Of a stretch of DNA of 64,000 nt, positions 1-10,168 are shown piece after piece. Each line of letters starts with the position of its first letter. Position 1 is the first letter of the stretch. Below the pieces are notes generated by a model. That model saw only the letters and a program-made list of their open reading frames with translations. It did not search any database and had not been told where the DNA came from. A program made the translations under genes and the position numbers. Origin of the DNA: Anaerolineae bacterium (lineage in GTDB: Bacteria > Chloroflexota > Anaerolineae > Caldilineales > Caldilineaceae); NCBI GenBank assembly GCA_030432295.1, contig JAUIHI010000008.1, positions 1 through 64,000 of the forward strand, in the 5' to 3' direction.

Positions 1-815
1 CTGCGATGGTCGTCTTCATGAACAAAGTGGACATGATGGACGACGAAGAGTTGCTGGAGCTGGTGGAGATGGAACTGCGGGAGTTGCTGGATATGTACAA
101 CTTCCCTGGTGACGACATTCCCATCATCCGGGGCAGCGCGCTGAAGGCACTGGAGTGCACGAGCACGGATGTGGATGCGCCGGAGTATGCGTGCATCTGG
201 GATCTGATGCGGGCCGTGGACGAGTACATTCCCACCCCTGTGCGGGATGTGGACAAGCCCTTTCTGATGCCGATTGAAGATGTTTTCAGCATCAAAGGCC
301 GTGGCACAGTGGTGACAGGACGCATCGACCGGGGTGTGATTCACCCGATGGAAGAGGTGTCCCTGGTGGGCATCCGCCCCACCTCCAAGACTGTGGTGAC
401 CGGTGTGGAGATGTTCCGCAAGCTGCTGGACGAAGGCCGTGCGGGTGACAACGTGGGTTGTCTGCTGCGTGGTGTGGGACGTGACGATGTGGAGCGCGGT
501 CAGGTATTGGCCAAGCCCAACAGCATCACCCCGCACACCAACTTCAAGTGCGAAGTCTATGTGCTGAAGAAGGAAGAGGGTGGACGACACACCCCGTTCT
601 TCAAGGGCTACCGCCCTCAGTTCTACATTCGGACGATGGACATTACCGGTGCGCTGGACCTGCCCGAAGGGGTGGAGATGGTGATGCCTGGTGACAATGT
701 GCAGATGAGTGTGGAGCTGATTGCGCCGGTTGCGTTGGAGAATGGTGGCCGTTTCGCCATTCGCGAGGGTGGCCGCACTGTGGCCGCCGGTGTCATCACT
801 GAGATCACGAAATAA
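1..815 (+). CDS. tuf: Elongation factor Tu, 5' end missing
   Basis: This GTPase delivers aminoacyl-tRNA to the ribosome. Only the C-terminal two thirds are present, because the gene enters from the left edge; the reading frame begins at base 3. The visible part starts just before the G4 motif NKVD, continues through the G5 region (GSALKAL) and then covers beta-barrel domains II ([18 protein letters not shown]) and III ([16 protein letters not shown]), ending at the usual C-terminus. It lies directly upstream of rpsJ, the standard order, so fusA, rpsG and rpsL probably lie to the left. Identity is certain; length and start cannot be judged. Confidence 0.98.
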   Translation, partial: AMVVFMNKVDMMDDEELLELVEMELRELLDMYNFPGDDIPIIRGSALKALECTSTDVDAPEYACIWDLMRAVDEYIPTPVRDVDKPFLMPIEDVFSIKGRGTVVTGRIDRGVIHPMEEVSLVGIRPTSKTVVTGVEMFRKLLDEGRAGDNVGCLLRGVGRDDVERGQVLAKPNSITPHTNFKCEVYVLKKEEGGRHTPFFKGYRPQFYIRTMDITGALDLPEGVEMVMPGDNVQMSVELIAPVALENGGRFAIREGGRTVAAGVITEITK

Positions 816-824
816 ATGAAATGA

Positions 825-863
825 CCGCCCGGTTGGTTCATTGAACTGGCCGGGCGGCGTTTT
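825..863 (+). terminator. Hairpin after tuf
   Basis: An inverted repeat (CCGCCCGG / CCGGGCGG plus weaker inner pairs) begins 10 bases after the tuf stop and is followed by CGTTTT. The T-run is short, so it may be a partial attenuator between tuf and the S10 cluster rather than a full terminator. Confidence 0.5.
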
Positions 864-937
864 GAAAGCAGTCATCGGAGTCGGTGGCAGGATGCTTCTC
901 CCTGTTCTCGCTCCCTTTACTTCAGAAGGAAGAGTCG

Positions 938-1246
938 ATGGCAAAGCAGAAAATTCGCATCAAACTCAAGGCATTCGACCACCGGGTTTTGGATGCATCG
1001 GCCAGGCAGATTGTTACTGCTGCAGAGCAGACAGGTGCGCAGGTCGTAGGGCCGGTTCCTTTGCCGACCCGTATTGAAAAATTTACCGTTATGCGGTCGT
1101 CCTTTATTGACAAAGACAGCCGGGAGCAGTTTGAGGTTCGTACCCACAAACGGCTGATCGATGTGCTGGACCCTGGCAATAAGACGATTGAAAATTTGAC
1201 CCGGCTGAATCTTCCTGCCGGTGTGGATATTGAGATTAAGCTATAA
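938..1246 (+). CDS. rpsJ: 30S ribosomal protein S10
   Basis: S10 is a 30S head protein and is also NusE in transcription antitermination. The product is 102 residues, the family length, beginning [15 protein letters not shown] and containing the conserved VGPVPLPT and [14 protein letters not shown] segments. An in-frame ATG at 884 would add 18 non-homologous residues; the ATG at 938 sits behind a purine-rich AGAAGGAAGAG and is preferred. It heads the S10 operon block. Confidence 0.97.
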   Translation: MAKQKIRIKLKAFDHRVLDASARQIVTAAEQTGAQVVGPVPLPTRIEKFTVMRSSFIDKDSREQFEVRTHKRLIDVLDPGNKTIENLTRLNLPAGVDIEIKL

Positions 1247-1378
1247 AGTGGCAAGTGGAATATTGCAAGTCGAGAGTGTTCGTCTTCTTGCAACTTGTAG
1301 CCTGCAACTTACCATTTTGATGGATGATGTGGTCGATTGGAGTCCCACTCTGGTTTGCCGTCAGTCCTGGAGGAGCAC

Positions 1379-2008
1379 GTGAAAGGTATTCTGGGTAGAA
1401 AAGTAGGCATGACCCAGCTCTTCAACGAGAGCGGGGAAGCTGTGCCCGTGACTGTGATTGAAGCCGGTCCCTGCTACGTTACACAGATCAAAAGCGTTGA
1501 TGTCGATGGATATGACGCGATTCAGATCGGGTTTGACGAGATAGCGGAACGGAAATTGACCAAAGGCGAGATGGGCCACCTGCGCAAGGCAGATGCACCC
1601 TCGTTGCGCCACCTGCGCGAACTGCGCGGCGCTGACCTGCCAAATGTGGCTTTGGGCGATGTGATCAAAGCGGACATTTTTGGTGAAGGCGAAACAGTGG
1701 ATGTGACGGGTATCTCCAAAGGCAAGGGCTTTGCTGGCGCCGTGAAACGTCACCACTTTGCTGGCGGACCCAAAACCCACGGCCAGTCGGATCGCCATCG
1801 TGCGCCCGGCTCCCGGGGTGCGGGTACAACCCCCGGCCACACCTGGCCCGGTGCCAAAGGTCCTGGCCGTATGGGCAACGAACAGGTGACAGTCCAAAAC
1901 CTGAAAATTGCTTTGGTGGATGCCGAGCGGAATCTGATCGCCATCAGGGGCGCAGTGCCCGGCCCCCGCACCGGTCTTGTCTTTATCCGACCGGCCAAGA
2001 AGGCCTAG
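1379..2008 (+). CDS. rplC: 50S ribosomal protein L3
   Basis: L3 binds the 3' end of 23S rRNA and starts 50S assembly. The product is 209 residues beginning VKGILGRKVGMTQLF, with the typical GTSKGKGF-like loop (TGISKGKGFAGAVKRHHF) and the HRAPGSRG loop. The frame is open from 1337, but a GTG at 1379 preceded by GGAGGA matches the family N-terminus exactly. The 130-base gap upstream holds an imperfect inverted repeat of the GCAAGT/ACTTGC type around 1250-1315. Confidence 0.97.
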   Translation: MKGILGRKVGMTQLFNESGEAVPVTVIEAGPCYVTQIKSVDVDGYDAIQIGFDEIAERKLTKGEMGHLRKADAPSLRHLRELRGADLPNVALGDVIKADIFGEGETVDVTGISKGKGFAGAVKRHHFAGGPKTHGQSDRHRAPGSRGAGTTPGHTWPGAKGPGRMGNEQVTVQNLKIALVDAERNLIAIRGAVPGPRTGLVFIRPAKKA

Positions 2009-2029
2009 ACCTGTACAGGAGGCGATAAG

Positions 2030-2653
2030 ATGCAACTCGTAATGAAAAATATGGCCGGTGAACAGGTCGGCGAAATTGAACTGAGCGAAGCCGTGTTTGG
2101 CGCTCCGGTCAATCGTGGCCTGATGCACCAGGCGTTGTTGCGCCAGTTGGCCAACGCCCGCTTGGGAACCCACAAGACAAAGACCCGTGCCGAAGTGCGG
2201 GGCGGTGGGCGCAAGCCGTGGAAACAAAAAGGTACAGGTCGTGCCCGTGCAGGTTCGATCACTGCGCCTAACTTTGTCGGCGGTGGTACGGTCTTTGGGC
2301 CGACCCCACGCAAATATACCCAGAAGATGCCTCAGAAGATGCGCCAGGCCGCTCTGCGCAGTGCCCTCACTGTCAAGGCTTCCGGTGAGCAGATTGTCGT
2401 ACTCGACACGCTCTCGATGGATGCGCCCAAGACAAAGGCAATGGTCAAGACCCTGGAAAATTTGGGTCTGAGCGGCAAGAGCGTTCTGGTTTTGATGGCA
2501 GAACGCAATATGCCGGTCGAGCGCAGCATCAGCAACTTGCCCAATGCGAAGGCGCTGGAGAGTGGCTATATCAGCGTGCGCGATCTGCTGGGTTACGATG
2601 TGGTTGTCATGCCCCAGGCGGCTGTGGAACACATCCACGCCTGGTTGGGCTAG
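2030..2653 (+). CDS. rplD: 50S ribosomal protein L4
   Basis: L4 binds 23S rRNA domain I and lines the exit tunnel; in enterobacteria it also represses the S10 operon. The 207-residue product has the conserved tunnel loop (TRAEVRGGGRKPWKQKGTG, RARAGS) at about residues 45-75. It starts at ATG after AGGAGGCGATAAG, 21 bases after the L3 stop. No S10-type leader structure was recognised. Confidence 0.97.
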   Translation: MQLVMKNMAGEQVGEIELSEAVFGAPVNRGLMHQALLRQLANARLGTHKTKTRAEVRGGGRKPWKQKGTGRARAGSITAPNFVGGGTVFGPTPRKYTQKMPQKMRQAALRSALTVKASGEQIVVLDTLSMDAPKTKAMVKTLENLGLSGKSVLVLMAERNMPVERSISNLPNAKALESGYISVRDLLGYDVVVMPQAAVEHIHAWLG

Positions 2654-2674
2654 GACCGGGAACAGGAGAATTCA

Positions 2675-2965
2675 ATGCATATTTATGAAGTTATTCGACG
2701 CCCGGTAGTCACTGAAAAATCATACGATGCCGCAGACTTTGACAATAGCTACACGTTTGAAGTCGATATGCGGGCCAACAAGCACGAGATCGGCGATGCA
2801 GTAGAGACCGCCTTCAAAGTGCGTGTGGAGAATGTGCGTGTGATGGTGATGCCGGCCAAGACCGGGCGGCGCGGTCGGCGAGTGGTTGTGCGCAAGCCGA
2901 AGTGGAAAAAGGCCATCGTGACTCTGGCCGAAGGTGATAGCATCCAACTCTTTGAGGGTGTCTAA
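2675..2965 (+). CDS. rplW: 50S ribosomal protein L23
   Basis: L23 sits at the tunnel exit and docks trigger factor and SRP. The 96-residue product starts [16 protein letters not shown], the family hallmark, and has the basic TGRRGRR loop. AGGAG lies 8 bases before the ATG. It is co-directional with L4 and L2. Confidence 0.97.
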   Translation: MHIYEVIRRPVVTEKSYDAADFDNSYTFEVDMRANKHEIGDAVETAFKVRVENVRVMVMPAKTGRRGRRVVVRKPKWKKAIVTLAEGDSIQLFEGV

Positions 2966-3003
2966 ACCAGCCAGGGGACCGTTGCAAAAGGAGATATGAT
3001 ACG

Positions 3004-3843
3004 ATGCCTATAAAGGTATACCGCCCGACTTCGGCGGGACGCCGCGGGATGAGCGTCTCGACCTTTGAAGAGATTACCACCAACAAGCCTGAGCGTTCGC
3101 TGACCGTTGCCCTGAACAAGCGCAGTGGCCGCAACCACCAGGGACGCATTACCGTGCGTCACCGAGGTGGTGGACACAAGCGCCGCTATCGCTTGATTGA
3201 TTTCAAGCGGGATAAGTGGGGTGTGGCGGCCCAGGTTTCGTCGATCGAATACGATCCGAACCGCACCGCCCGCATTGCCCTGCTGACCTACAGCGATGGC
3301 GAAAAGCGCTACATTGTTGCGCCTTTGGGCATCAAAGTCGGCGATTCGCTGATGTCTGGCCCGGATGCTGAGATTCGCGCTGGCAATTCGTTGCCGATTC
3401 GCAACATCCCGTTGGGTACACAGGTTCACAACATCGAACTGTACCCTGGCCGTGGCGCACAGATTGCCCGCAGTGCTGGCGTATCTGCCCAGTTGGTGGC
3501 CAAGGAAGGCACAAGTGCCCAACTCCGTCTGCCCAGTGGCGAAGTTCGCTACATTCAGATGGATTGTATGGCGACGATTGGCCAGGTTTCCAATTCGGAA
3601 CACGCCAATATGACCCTGGGCAAGGCTGGCCGCAAGCGCTGGTTGGGCATTCGCCCCAGTGTGCGTGGTCTGGCGATGGACCCCTCTTCCCATCCTCATG
3701 GAGGTGGTGAAGGCCGCTCGCCCATTGGTATGGCCGGGCCGAAGACCCCTTGGGGCAAGGCTGCTTTGGGCAAGCGTACACGGCAGAACAAGCGAACGGA
3801 TAAGCAGATTGTGCGGCGCAGCAGCAGCCGGAAACGGAGATAA
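3004..3843 (+). CDS. rplB: 50S ribosomal protein L2
   Basis: L2 is needed for subunit association and peptidyl transfer. The 279-residue product starts [17 protein letters not shown] and ends in the conserved [18 protein letters not shown]-like tail. The invariant [13 protein letters not shown] segment with the critical histidine is intact. A GGAGATATGATACG sequence precedes the ATG. It runs 3 bases short of rpsS. Confidence 0.98.
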   Translation: MPIKVYRPTSAGRRGMSVSTFEEITTNKPERSLTVALNKRSGRNHQGRITVRHRGGGHKRRYRLIDFKRDKWGVAAQVSSIEYDPNRTARIALLTYSDGEKRYIVAPLGIKVGDSLMSGPDAEIRAGNSLPIRNIPLGTQVHNIELYPGRGAQIARSAGVSAQLVAKEGTSAQLRLPSGEVRYIQMDCMATIGQVSNSEHANMTLGKAGRKRWLGIRPSVRGLAMDPSSHPHGGGEGRSPIGMAGPKTPWGKAALGKRTRQNKRTDKQIVRRSSSRKRR

Positions 3844-3846
3844 GAG

Positions 3847-4131
3847 ATGGGACGTTCACTAAAGAAGGGACCGTTTGTAGCGCCCAAGCTTCTCAAGAAG
3901 ATCGAGGCTATGAATCGGTCGGGCGACCGCAAGGTTATCAAGACTTGGGCGCGCGCCTCCACAATCTTCCCCCAGTTTGTCGGCCACACCCTGGCTGTGC
4001 ATGATGGGCGGCGACACGTGCCGATTTTTGTGTCGGAGAATATGGTGGGGCACAAGCTGGGCGAATTTGCGCCGACCCGTTTCTTCCGGGGTCATGTTCG
4101 ATCGGAAAGAGGCAGCAGGGCGCGCCAGTAG
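3847..4131 (+). CDS. rpsS: 30S ribosomal protein S19
   Basis: S19 forms a complex with S13 in the 30S head near the decoding site. The 94-residue product begins [20 protein letters not shown] and carries the conserved [18 protein letters not shown] segment. Its ATG follows the L2 stop by only three bases (TAAGAGATG), implying translational coupling. Confidence 0.97.
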   Translation: MGRSLKKGPFVAPKLLKKIEAMNRSGDRKVIKTWARASTIFPQFVGHTLAVHDGRRHVPIFVSENMVGHKLGEFAPTRFFRGHVRSERGSRARQ

Positions 4132-4165
4132 CACTGACACCCGACAGAGAGAGTGAGGAACGACG

Positions 4166-4507
4166 ATGGAAGTGCGTGCAGTCAACAAATTTACAGGAAT
4201 TAGCGCTCAGAAGACCCGTCTTGTGCTCAACGAGATGCGGGGCCGACCGGCGCAAGATGCACTGGCGATCTTGCAATTTATGCCTCAGCAGGCAGCCAAA
4301 GAAGTTGCCAAGACGATCAAGAGCGCCATTGCCAACGCGACAGAAAATTTTGGTCTGGATGCCGAAGACCTCTATATCAGCAAAATCGTGGCGGACGAAG
4401 CACCGACGCGCAAGTGGCGTCGTTTTGGTGCACGTGGTCGGTTCAAGCCTTGGCTGCGCCGCTCGTCCCATATCACTGTTGTGCTCGACGAGCGCGAGAT
4501 CGACTAG
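4166..4507 (+). CDS. rplV: 50S ribosomal protein L22
   Basis: L22 lines the polypeptide exit tunnel and its beta-hairpin loop is a macrolide-resistance site. The 113-residue product has the typical start MEVRAVNKFTGISAQKTRLV and the loop APTRKWRRFGARGRFKPWLR at about residues 78-97. A GAGTGAGGAACG ribosome-binding sequence precedes the ATG. Confidence 0.97.
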   Translation: MEVRAVNKFTGISAQKTRLVLNEMRGRPAQDALAILQFMPQQAAKEVAKTIKSAIANATENFGLDAEDLYISKIVADEAPTRKWRRFGARGRFKPWLRRSSHITVVLDEREID

Positions 4508-4519
4508 CAAGGAGGACAT

Positions 4520-5191
4520 GTGGGACGTAAAGTACACCCAAACGGATTTAGACTAGGGATCGTCCGGGAACACCGCAGCCGTTGGTTTGCTTCTGGCCCT
4601 GCCTATGTTGGACACCTGAACGAGGATCGGACTATTCGGGATACCGTTCATACGGATCTGCCCAAGGCCGGTATCAGTATGGTGGAGATCGAACGCCAGC
4701 CGAACCAGGTGCATGTGATTATCAACACAGCCAAGCCTGGGATTATCATCGGTCGCAAGGGCGCCAACGTCAATGCGCTGCGGGTCAAGTTGCAGGATAT
4801 GACCCAGAAGAAGGTCAAGATCGACGTCAATGAGATCGCCAAACCGGAGATCGAGGCGACGTTGGTGGCCGAAAGTATTGCCGAGCAGATGGAGCGCCGC
4901 GTGAGCTGGAAGCGGGCTATGAAGCAAGCGGCTACCCGTGCTATGCGTGCGGGCGCTTCTGGAATTATGGTCACAGTTTCCGGACGGTTGGGCGGCAGCG
5001 AAATGGGCCGTGTCGACAGCGTACGCGAAGGCCAGGTTCCTCGTCACACCCTGCGTGCCAACATCGAGTATGGCACAGCAGAGTCGTTGACCACCTATGG
5101 CATTATTGGTGTCAAGGTTTGGGTCTACCACGGCGAAGTGCTGCCCGGCGAAGAGTATCACAGCCGATACGCTGAACTGGCGGTCGAATAG
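4520..5191 (+). CDS. rpsC: 30S ribosomal protein S3
   Basis: S3 helps form the mRNA entry pore. The 223-residue product opens [14 protein letters not shown] and contains the KH domain [11 protein letters not shown] at about residue 73. The start is GTG at 4520; an overlapping ATG at 4518 is out of frame. AAGGAGG lies just upstream, 13 bases after the L22 stop. Confidence 0.97.
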   Translation: MGRKVHPNGFRLGIVREHRSRWFASGPAYVGHLNEDRTIRDTVHTDLPKAGISMVEIERQPNQVHVIINTAKPGIIIGRKGANVNALRVKLQDMTQKKVKIDVNEIAKPEIEATLVAESIAEQMERRVSWKRAMKQAATRAMRAGASGIMVTVSGRLGGSEMGRVDSVREGQVPRHTLRANIEYGTAESLTTYGIIGVKVWVYHGEVLPGEEYHSRYAELAVE

Positions 5192-5246
5192 ACCCCTGGT
5201 CAAACCGGGATCGGGTCGAGTAGGATTCGGTAAGGGAGAACGATCA

Positions 5247-5660
5247 ATGTTAATGCCAAAACGTATTAAATTCCGCAAGATGCACCGCGGGCGCATGCAG
5301 GGCAAGGCGCTGCGGGGCAGCAATGTGGATTTTGGAACCTACGGCTTGCAGGCAACCCAGCCTCATTGGGTAACCAGCCGCCAGATTGAAGCGGCCCGTC
5401 GTGCGGTTGTGCGCTATGTGCGCCGTGGCGGTAAGCTGTGGATTCGCATCTTCCCGGACAAGCCCGTTACCATGCGCGCTGCCGAGACCCGTATGGGTTC
5501 TGGTAAGGGTGCGGTGGACCATTGGGTAGCGGTTGTCAAGCCCGGGCGTGTATTGTTTGAAATGGCTGGTGTGACGGAGGAACAGGCTCGCGAGGCCTTC
5601 CGTCTGGCAGCCCACAAATTGCCCATGGCTACGCAGTTCGTCTCTCGCGACGACGCATAG
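5247..5660 (+). CDS. rplP: 50S ribosomal protein L16
   Basis: L16 contacts the A-site tRNA region of 23S rRNA. The 137-residue product begins [21 protein letters not shown] and has the family motifs TYGLQA and [20 protein letters not shown]. The frame is open from 5097, inside S3, but only the ATG at 5247 behind AAGGGAGAACG gives the family N-terminus. Confidence 0.97.
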   Translation: MLMPKRIKFRKMHRGRMQGKALRGSNVDFGTYGLQATQPHWVTSRQIEAARRAVVRYVRRGGKLWIRIFPDKPVTMRAAETRMGSGKGAVDHWVAVVKPGRVLFEMAGVTEEQAREAFRLAAHKLPMATQFVSRDDA

Positions 5661-5678
5661 GCACAAGGAGAGCGAGAA

Positions 5679-5888
5679 ATGAAGGCACATGAACTACGGG
5701 CCTTGAGTGTGGGTGAATTGGCTGCCAAGCTAGACGATGCTTATCAGGAACTCTTTAACCTGCGTTTCCAAAAAGCAAGCGGCCAACTGACCAACACGGC
5801 CCGTAACCGACAAGTGCGCAACGAGATTGCGCGGATCAAAACAATTCTGCGGGAGCAAGAACTGGCCGCAGAGATGGTTGCTGAGTAG
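5679..5888 (+). CDS. rpmC: 50S ribosomal protein L29
   Basis: L29 is a small helical protein near the tunnel exit. The 69-residue product shows the L29 pattern [13 protein letters not shown]...[13 protein letters not shown]...[17 protein letters not shown] precedes the ATG, 18 bases after the L16 stop. Confidence 0.96.
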   Translation: MKAHELRALSVGELAAKLDDAYQELFNLRFQKASGQLTNTARNRQVRNEIARIKTILREQELAAEMVAE

Positions 5889-5907
5889 GAAGAGGAGCAA
5901 AGGCGTC

Positions 5908-6165
5908 ATGCGAGAACAACGACGAGCGTTGGTAGGTACAGTGGTCAGCGACAAGATGGAGAAGACCGTCGTTGTCCAGGTGGAGCGGGTTTCGCGCCAT
6001 CCCCTGTATGGCAAAGTGATGAGAAGCCACAAAAAATATAAAGCCCACGACGAGACGAATGAAGCTCATACGGGGGATGTGGTACAGATTCGCGAGTGCC
6101 GCCCGATCAGCAAAGACAAGACATTCTACGTGGAAACAATTCTGGAACGGGCAGTCGTTATCTAG
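5908..6165 (+). CDS. rpsQ: 30S ribosomal protein S17
   Basis: S17 is a primary 16S rRNA binder with an OB fold. The 85-residue product begins [20 protein letters not shown] and holds [16 protein letters not shown] and the R-E-C-R-P-ISK segment. A longer frame starting inside L29 at 5827 would add 27 unrelated residues; ATG 5908 follows AAGAGGAGCAAAGG. Confidence 0.97.
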   Translation: MREQRRALVGTVVSDKMEKTVVVQVERVSRHPLYGKVMRSHKKYKAHDETNEAHTGDVVQIRECRPISKDKTFYVETILERAVVI

Positions 6166-6228
6166 TCGGGTGTCTGCCCTTGTGGCAGGCCGATGGCAGG
6201 AGACGCTCAAGAAGGCAAGGATAGAGAG

Positions 6229-6597
6229 ATGATCCAGCAAGAGAGTCGGTTGCGTATAGCCGACAACACCGGTGCAAAAGAAGTGTTGACCATTCGGGTC
6301 AAGGGCGGTAGCCATCGTCGCTATGGCTCCGTGGGTGATATTATTGTTGCCACCGTCAAATCCGCCAGCCCCACCGGATCGGTGAAGAAGGGCGATGTTG
6401 TGCGGGCCGTGATTGTACGGACCCGGAAAGCATTGCGGCGCAAGGATGGCAGCTATATCCGCTTCGACGAAAATGCGGCTGTTATTATTGACGACAACAA
6501 GAATCCGCGGGGCACACGTATCTTTGGGCCGGTGGCGCGGGAATTGCGTGATGGCGGCTACATGAAGATTGTCTCCCTTGCTCCCGAGGTTCTCTAG
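6229..6597 (+). CDS. rplN: 50S ribosomal protein L14
   Basis: L14 sits at the subunit interface. The 122-residue product, the canonical length, begins [19 protein letters not shown] and ends [12 protein letters not shown]-like. An upstream in-frame ATG at 6193 would add 12 residues absent from the family, so ATG 6229 after AAGGATAGAGAG is chosen. Confidence 0.97.
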   Translation: MIQQESRLRIADNTGAKEVLTIRVKGGSHRRYGSVGDIIVATVKSASPTGSVKKGDVVRAVIVRTRKALRRKDGSYIRFDENAAVIIDDNKNPRGTRIFGPVARELRDGGYMKIVSLAPEVL

Positions 6598-6660
6598 GAC
6601 TTCGCCAGGGCAGGATAGAGGCCGGCGCGATGGCCGAGACAGGAATAGAGGAACAGGGAT

Positions 6661-7017
6661 ATGAACGTTAAGATTTCTCGCGGCGATGAAGTCGAAGTGA
6701 TTGCAGGCAATGATAAGGGCCGTCGAGGCGCTGTCCAGTCTGTAATTCGCAAGAAGAAAAAAGATGGAAGCTATGACCCCAACCGGGTCTATGTGATTGT
6801 GGCCGGTGCTAATCTGGTTGTGAAACACCAGAAGGCAACAGGCCGTGTGCGTACCCAGACCGGGCGCATTGAGATGGAAGCCCCCATCCACATCAGCAAT
6901 GTGGCTTTGGTGGGGACCAGCGGCGCCACCCGTGTCGGGAATCGCATCGAAGGGGAAGACCGGGTGCGTTTTGACCGCAAGACGGGTGATCCCCTGCCCC
7001 GACCTGACAATAGTTGA
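6661..7017 (+). CDS. rplX: 50S ribosomal protein L24
   Basis: L24 is an assembly-initiating 50S protein with a KOW motif. In the 118-residue product the motif is GDEVEVIAGNDKGRRGAV at residues 8-25, followed by the typical NLVVKHQK and PIHISNVAL segments. GGAACAGGGAT precedes the ATG. Confidence 0.96.
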   Translation: MNVKISRGDEVEVIAGNDKGRRGAVQSVIRKKKKDGSYDPNRVYVIVAGANLVVKHQKATGRVRTQTGRIEMEAPIHISNVALVGTSGATRVGNRIEGEDRVRFDRKTGDPLPRPDNS

Positions 7018-7107
7018 TTCAACGTAGGCTATGCGTGTTTGGGCTATGCCTTTCACTGCCTGACCTGATGTCGGACTCGTCGATATTTGCGGGCAAGGAG
7101 ATATGAA

Positions 7108-7677
7108 GTGAGCGAGAAGAGTGCAGTGGGGCCACAGCCCCGTCTAAAAGTGCGATACAACGAAGAGATTGTGCCCGCGCTGATGAAGGAATTTGGCTAT
7201 CACAATGTGATGCAGGTTCCCCGCGTGCAGAAGATCAGTGTGAATATTGGAATGGGCGAGGCTTTGCAGAACAGCAAAGCCATTGAGAACGCCAACAACG
7301 ATTTGACGATTATTACGGGCCAGAAGCCGGTTATTACCAAGGCGCGTAAATCGATTGCGACCTATAAATTGCGCGAGGGACAGCCAATTGGCGTCAAAGT
7401 TACCTTGCGGGGGCGTCGCATGTGGAATTTTCTGGATCGCGTCATTGCGATTGCTCTGCCCGGCCAGCGGGATTTCCGTGGAATTTCGGCGGACGCCTTT
7501 GACGGTCACGGCAATTACAGCCTGGGCCTGCGCGAGCAATTGATTTTCCCTGAAATTGAGTATGACAAGATCGACAAAGTGCGAGGTATGGAGATCACAA
7601 TTGTGACCTCTGCGAGAACCGATGAAGAGGGGCGTCGTCTGCTGGCTTTGATGGATATGCCCTTCCAGAAGCGTTAG
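7108..7677 (+). CDS. rplE: 50S ribosomal protein L5
   Basis: L5 binds 5S rRNA and contacts the P-site tRNA. The 189-residue product has [20 protein letters not shown], the VNIGMGEA motif and the [10 protein letters not shown] segment. The frame is open from a TTG at 7087, but the GTG at 7108 has GGCAAGGAG seven bases upstream and is the better start. Confidence 0.96.
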   Translation: MSEKSAVGPQPRLKVRYNEEIVPALMKEFGYHNVMQVPRVQKISVNIGMGEALQNSKAIENANNDLTIITGQKPVITKARKSIATYKLREGQPIGVKVTLRGRRMWNFLDRVIAIALPGQRDFRGISADAFDGHGNYSLGLREQLIFPEIEYDKIDKVRGMEITIVTSARTDEEGRRLLALMDMPFQKR

Positions 7678-7742
7678 ATCGGTCAGCGTTCTGGCCCGTA
7701 GGCGTTTTATTGCACAGGTCGATATAGGAAAAGAGGAAATCT

Positions 7743-7925
7743 GTGGCAAAGAAAAGTATGATTGCTCGAGAGACGAAACGGAAATTTGAAGTTCGGGTGC
7801 GCAATCGCTGCGAGAAGTGTGGCCGCCCCCGGGGTTATATGCGCCGTTTTGGTCTCTGCCGCATCTGTTTCCGCCAGGAAGCCCTGAAGGGCAACCTGCC
7901 GGGTGTTGTCAAGTCCAGCTGGTAA
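7743..7925 (+). CDS. rpsZ: 30S ribosomal protein S14, zinc type
   Basis: This is the short zinc-ribbon form of S14, a 30S head protein. In 60 residues it has four zinc-ligand cysteines (C23, C26, C39, C42) in CEKC...CRIC. The start is GTG after AAAGAGGAAATCT. The C-minus, roughly 100-residue form is not seen in the window. Confidence 0.97.
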   Translation: MAKKSMIARETKRKFEVRVRNRCEKCGRPRGYMRRFGLCRICFRQEALKGNLPGVVKSSW

Positions 7926-7989
7926 TCTTGCCAGCCGACTACTAACTACAGCCGAAACCTATCGGCTGCAAGAGTGAGGAGTATTGCAT

Positions 7990-8385
7990 ATGATGACCGA
8001 CCCAGTTGCGGACCTGCTTACACGCATCCGCAATGCATCAATGGCCCAACACCGACGTGTTGTGGTCCCCAGTTCCAAGGTGAAAGTCGCCGTGGCCAAA
8101 ATTTTGGCCGAAGAAGGCTTCACTGCTGGCTACGTCGTCACCGACGATCAGCCCCAGCCCAATCTGGTAATCGGCTTGAAGTATACGGGCAAAGCCAAGC
8201 CCGTCATTACAAACCTGGAGCGGGTTAGCAAACCTGGCCGACGTGTCTACGTGGGCTATCGGGATATCCCGTGGGTGCGCAGCGGTCTGGGAATCAACAT
8301 CGTTTCGACACCCAAAGGCGTAATGACTGGTCGCCAGGCTCGCAAAGAGCAGGTGGGCGGCGAGCTTTTGTGCAACGTTTGGTAG
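7990..8385 (+). CDS. rpsH: 30S ribosomal protein S8
   Basis: S8 binds the central domain of 16S rRNA and represses the spc operon in E. coli. The product is about 131 residues, MMTDPVADLLTRIRNAS at the N-terminus and GLGINIVSTPKGVMT near the C-terminus. Two tandem ATGs (7990, 7993) follow GTGAGGAG; either may be used. The frame also opens at a TTG six bases earlier. Confidence 0.96.
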   Translation: MMTDPVADLLTRIRNASMAQHRRVVVPSSKVKVAVAKILAEEGFTAGYVVTDDQPQPNLVIGLKYTGKAKPVITNLERVSKPGRRVYVGYRDIPWVRSGLGINIVSTPKGVMTGRQARKEQVGGELLCNVW

Positions 8386-8401
8386 CCCGGGGAGGATAAA
8401 A

Positions 8402-8959
8402 ATGTCACGGATCGGACGTATGCCCATTTCTCTGCCGAAGAATGTTTCGGTAGAGATTGGGAAAGATAATTTTGTCCGGGTCAAAGGACCGAAGGGCGAA
8501 CTGAGCCAGAAATTCAACCGGGATATGACTATCTCCCAGGAGAATGGCGAAGTCAATATTGCCCGCCCCACCGACTTGCGTCACCACAAGGCGTTGCATG
8601 GGTTGACCCGTTCGTTGTTGAACAATATGGTTGTCGGCGTTACCACTGGCTTCAGCCGGATTCTGGAAATTCAGGGCGTTGGATATCGCGCTCAATTGCA
8701 GGGCAATGATCTGCAACTTCAGGTTGGCAAGAGCCATGATGTGGTCTATCCACCGCCCAGCAAGGATATGTCCTTTGACGTCTCCCGGGATGGTCGCACC
8801 GTCACCATTCACGGAATCGACAAAGAAGCTGTCGGCCAATTGGCCGCAGTGATCCGCATGGAGCGCCCGCCGGAACCCTATAAGGGTAAGGGCATCCGCT
8901 ACCAGGGCGAATATGTGCGTGCCAAGGCTGGTAAGTCTGGCAAGGGCGGCAAGAAGTAA
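8402..8959 (+). CDS. rplF: 50S ribosomal protein L6
   Basis: L6 lies near the sarcin-ricin loop and factor-binding site. The 185-residue product begins MSRIGRMPISLPKNV and ends with the conserved PEPYKGKGIRYQGEYVRAKAGKSGK. GGGGAGGAT lies before the ATG, 16 bases after S8. Confidence 0.97.
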   Translation: MSRIGRMPISLPKNVSVEIGKDNFVRVKGPKGELSQKFNRDMTISQENGEVNIARPTDLRHHKALHGLTRSLLNNMVVGVTTGFSRILEIQGVGYRAQLQGNDLQLQVGKSHDVVYPPPSKDMSFDVSRDGRTVTIHGIDKEAVGQLAAVIRMERPPEPYKGKGIRYQGEYVRAKAGKSGKGGKK

Positions 8960-9049
8960 TTGGATTGCTCCTGACCTTGGGCCGTTTGGGTTTGAAACAG
9001 ACCCGGTGGCTTGGGGCACAGATAGTAGATGTATAGGAGACGCAAGATT

Positions 9050-9415
9050 ATGGCGAAAGAAACTCGTACCCAGGGGCGCATTCGACGCCACCAGCGGGTA
9101 CGCCGCAAAGTTCACGGTACTGCTGACCGCCCACGTTTGAACGTCTTCCGCAGCCTGGTGCATATTTACGCACAGGTGATCAACGATGAAGATGGCAGCA
9201 CAATTGCTGCTGCGTCTACGTTGGACCCGGCGCTGCGGGATAGCTTGAGCAGTCTGACCAAAATTGACGAGGCCAAAGAAGTTGGCAAGCTGGTTGCCCA
9301 GCGGGCCAAGGAAAAAGGTGTAGAAAGCGTCGTTTTTGATCGGGGCGGTTATCAATATCACGGACGTGTCAAGGCATTGGCCGATGCGAGCCGCGAGAGC
9401 GGACTGAACTTCTAG
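9050..9415 (+). CDS. rplR: 50S ribosomal protein L18
   Basis: L18 binds 5S rRNA. The 121-residue product has [20 protein letters not shown], the SxxHIYAQVI strand ([13 protein letters not shown]) and the [20 protein letters not shown]-terminal motif. The ATG at 9050 follows TAGGAGACGCAAG; the in-frame ATG at 9029 lacks such a site. Confidence 0.97.
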   Translation: MAKETRTQGRIRRHQRVRRKVHGTADRPRLNVFRSLVHIYAQVINDEDGSTIAAASTLDPALRDSLSSLTKIDEAKEVGKLVAQRAKEKGVESVVFDRGGYQYHGRVKALADASRESGLNF

Positions 9416-9435
9416 GACCAGGCGAGGAGATAACT

Positions 9436-9993
9436 ATGGCACGTCGAGAACGACGGCGAGATCGAGAAGAAAAAGAAGAGCCGCGCGAGGAGTTGGACGA
9501 GCGAGTTGTCCATATTGCCCGCACGGCCAAGGTCGTCAAAGGTGGTCGCCGCTTTGCTTTTCGGGCGGTGGTGGTCACAGGCGACAATAATGGCAAAGTA
9601 GGTGTGGGTGTGGGCAAGGCACGGGAAGTGCCCGATGCCATCCGCAAAGCCAGCGACCGGGCGCGTAAAGCGATGGTCGATGTCAACCTGCTGGGGACCA
9701 CAATCCCCCATCCCATTCAGGCCCAGTTTGGCGCAGGCGAAGTTCTGCTCAAGCCAGCCAGCCCCGGAACCGGTGTTATCGCCGGCGGTGGTGTGCGTGC
9801 AGTGGTCGAAGCTGCGGGCGTGAAGGATATTCTGTCCAAGTCACTGGGCAGCGACAATATCCTGAATGTGGTGCAGGCAACCTTTGCCGCAATGAAGCAA
9901 CTCCAGGACTACGAAGTGGAAGCCCAGCGTCGGGGTGTTGCCCCGGAGCATCTGGCTCCCTTCTGGCATCGAGGAGAGATTGCCAATGGCTAA
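9436..9993 (+). CDS. rpsE: 30S ribosomal protein S5
   Basis: S5 acts in decoding fidelity and mRNA unwinding at the entry pore. The 185-residue product has a charged N-terminal extension (residues 1-23, rich in R, E and D), then [12 protein letters not shown]-like and [18 protein letters not shown] segments and [12 protein letters not shown]. Its last eight bases overlap the start of rpmD. Confidence 0.97.
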   Translation: MARRERRRDREEKEEPREELDERVVHIARTAKVVKGGRRFAFRAVVVTGDNNGKVGVGVGKAREVPDAIRKASDRARKAMVDVNLLGTTIPHPIQAQFGAGEVLLKPASPGTGVIAGGGVRAVVEAAGVKDILSKSLGSDNILNVVQATFAAMKQLQDYEVEAQRRGVAPEHLAPFWHRGEIANG

Positions 9994-10168
9994 GAAATTG
10001 CGTGTGACACTTGTCAAAAGCCCGATTGGGTATGAGAAGAGCCAGAAGGCGACTGTGCGTGCCTTGGGCCTGAACAAGCTGTCCCAATCGGTGGAGAAGG
10101 ATGATTCTCCGGCTGTGCGTGGCATGATCGCCAAAGTGGCGCATCTGCTCGAAGTAAACGAAGAATAA
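9986..10168 (+). CDS. rpmD: 50S ribosomal protein L30
   Basis: L30 is a small 50S protein. The 60-residue product reads [20 protein letters not shown] and ends in [14 protein letters not shown], the family pattern. The ATG lies inside the end of rpsE, behind GAGGAGAG, so translation is probably coupled to S5. Confidence 0.96.
   Translation: MAKKLRVTLVKSPIGYEKSQKATVRALGLNKLSQSVEKDDSPAVRGMIAKVAHLLEVNEE

Noticed and set aside
1361-2638. A 425-codon - strand frame across L3 and L4.
   Set aside because: Antisense to two certain ribosomal protein genes and without recognisable motifs.
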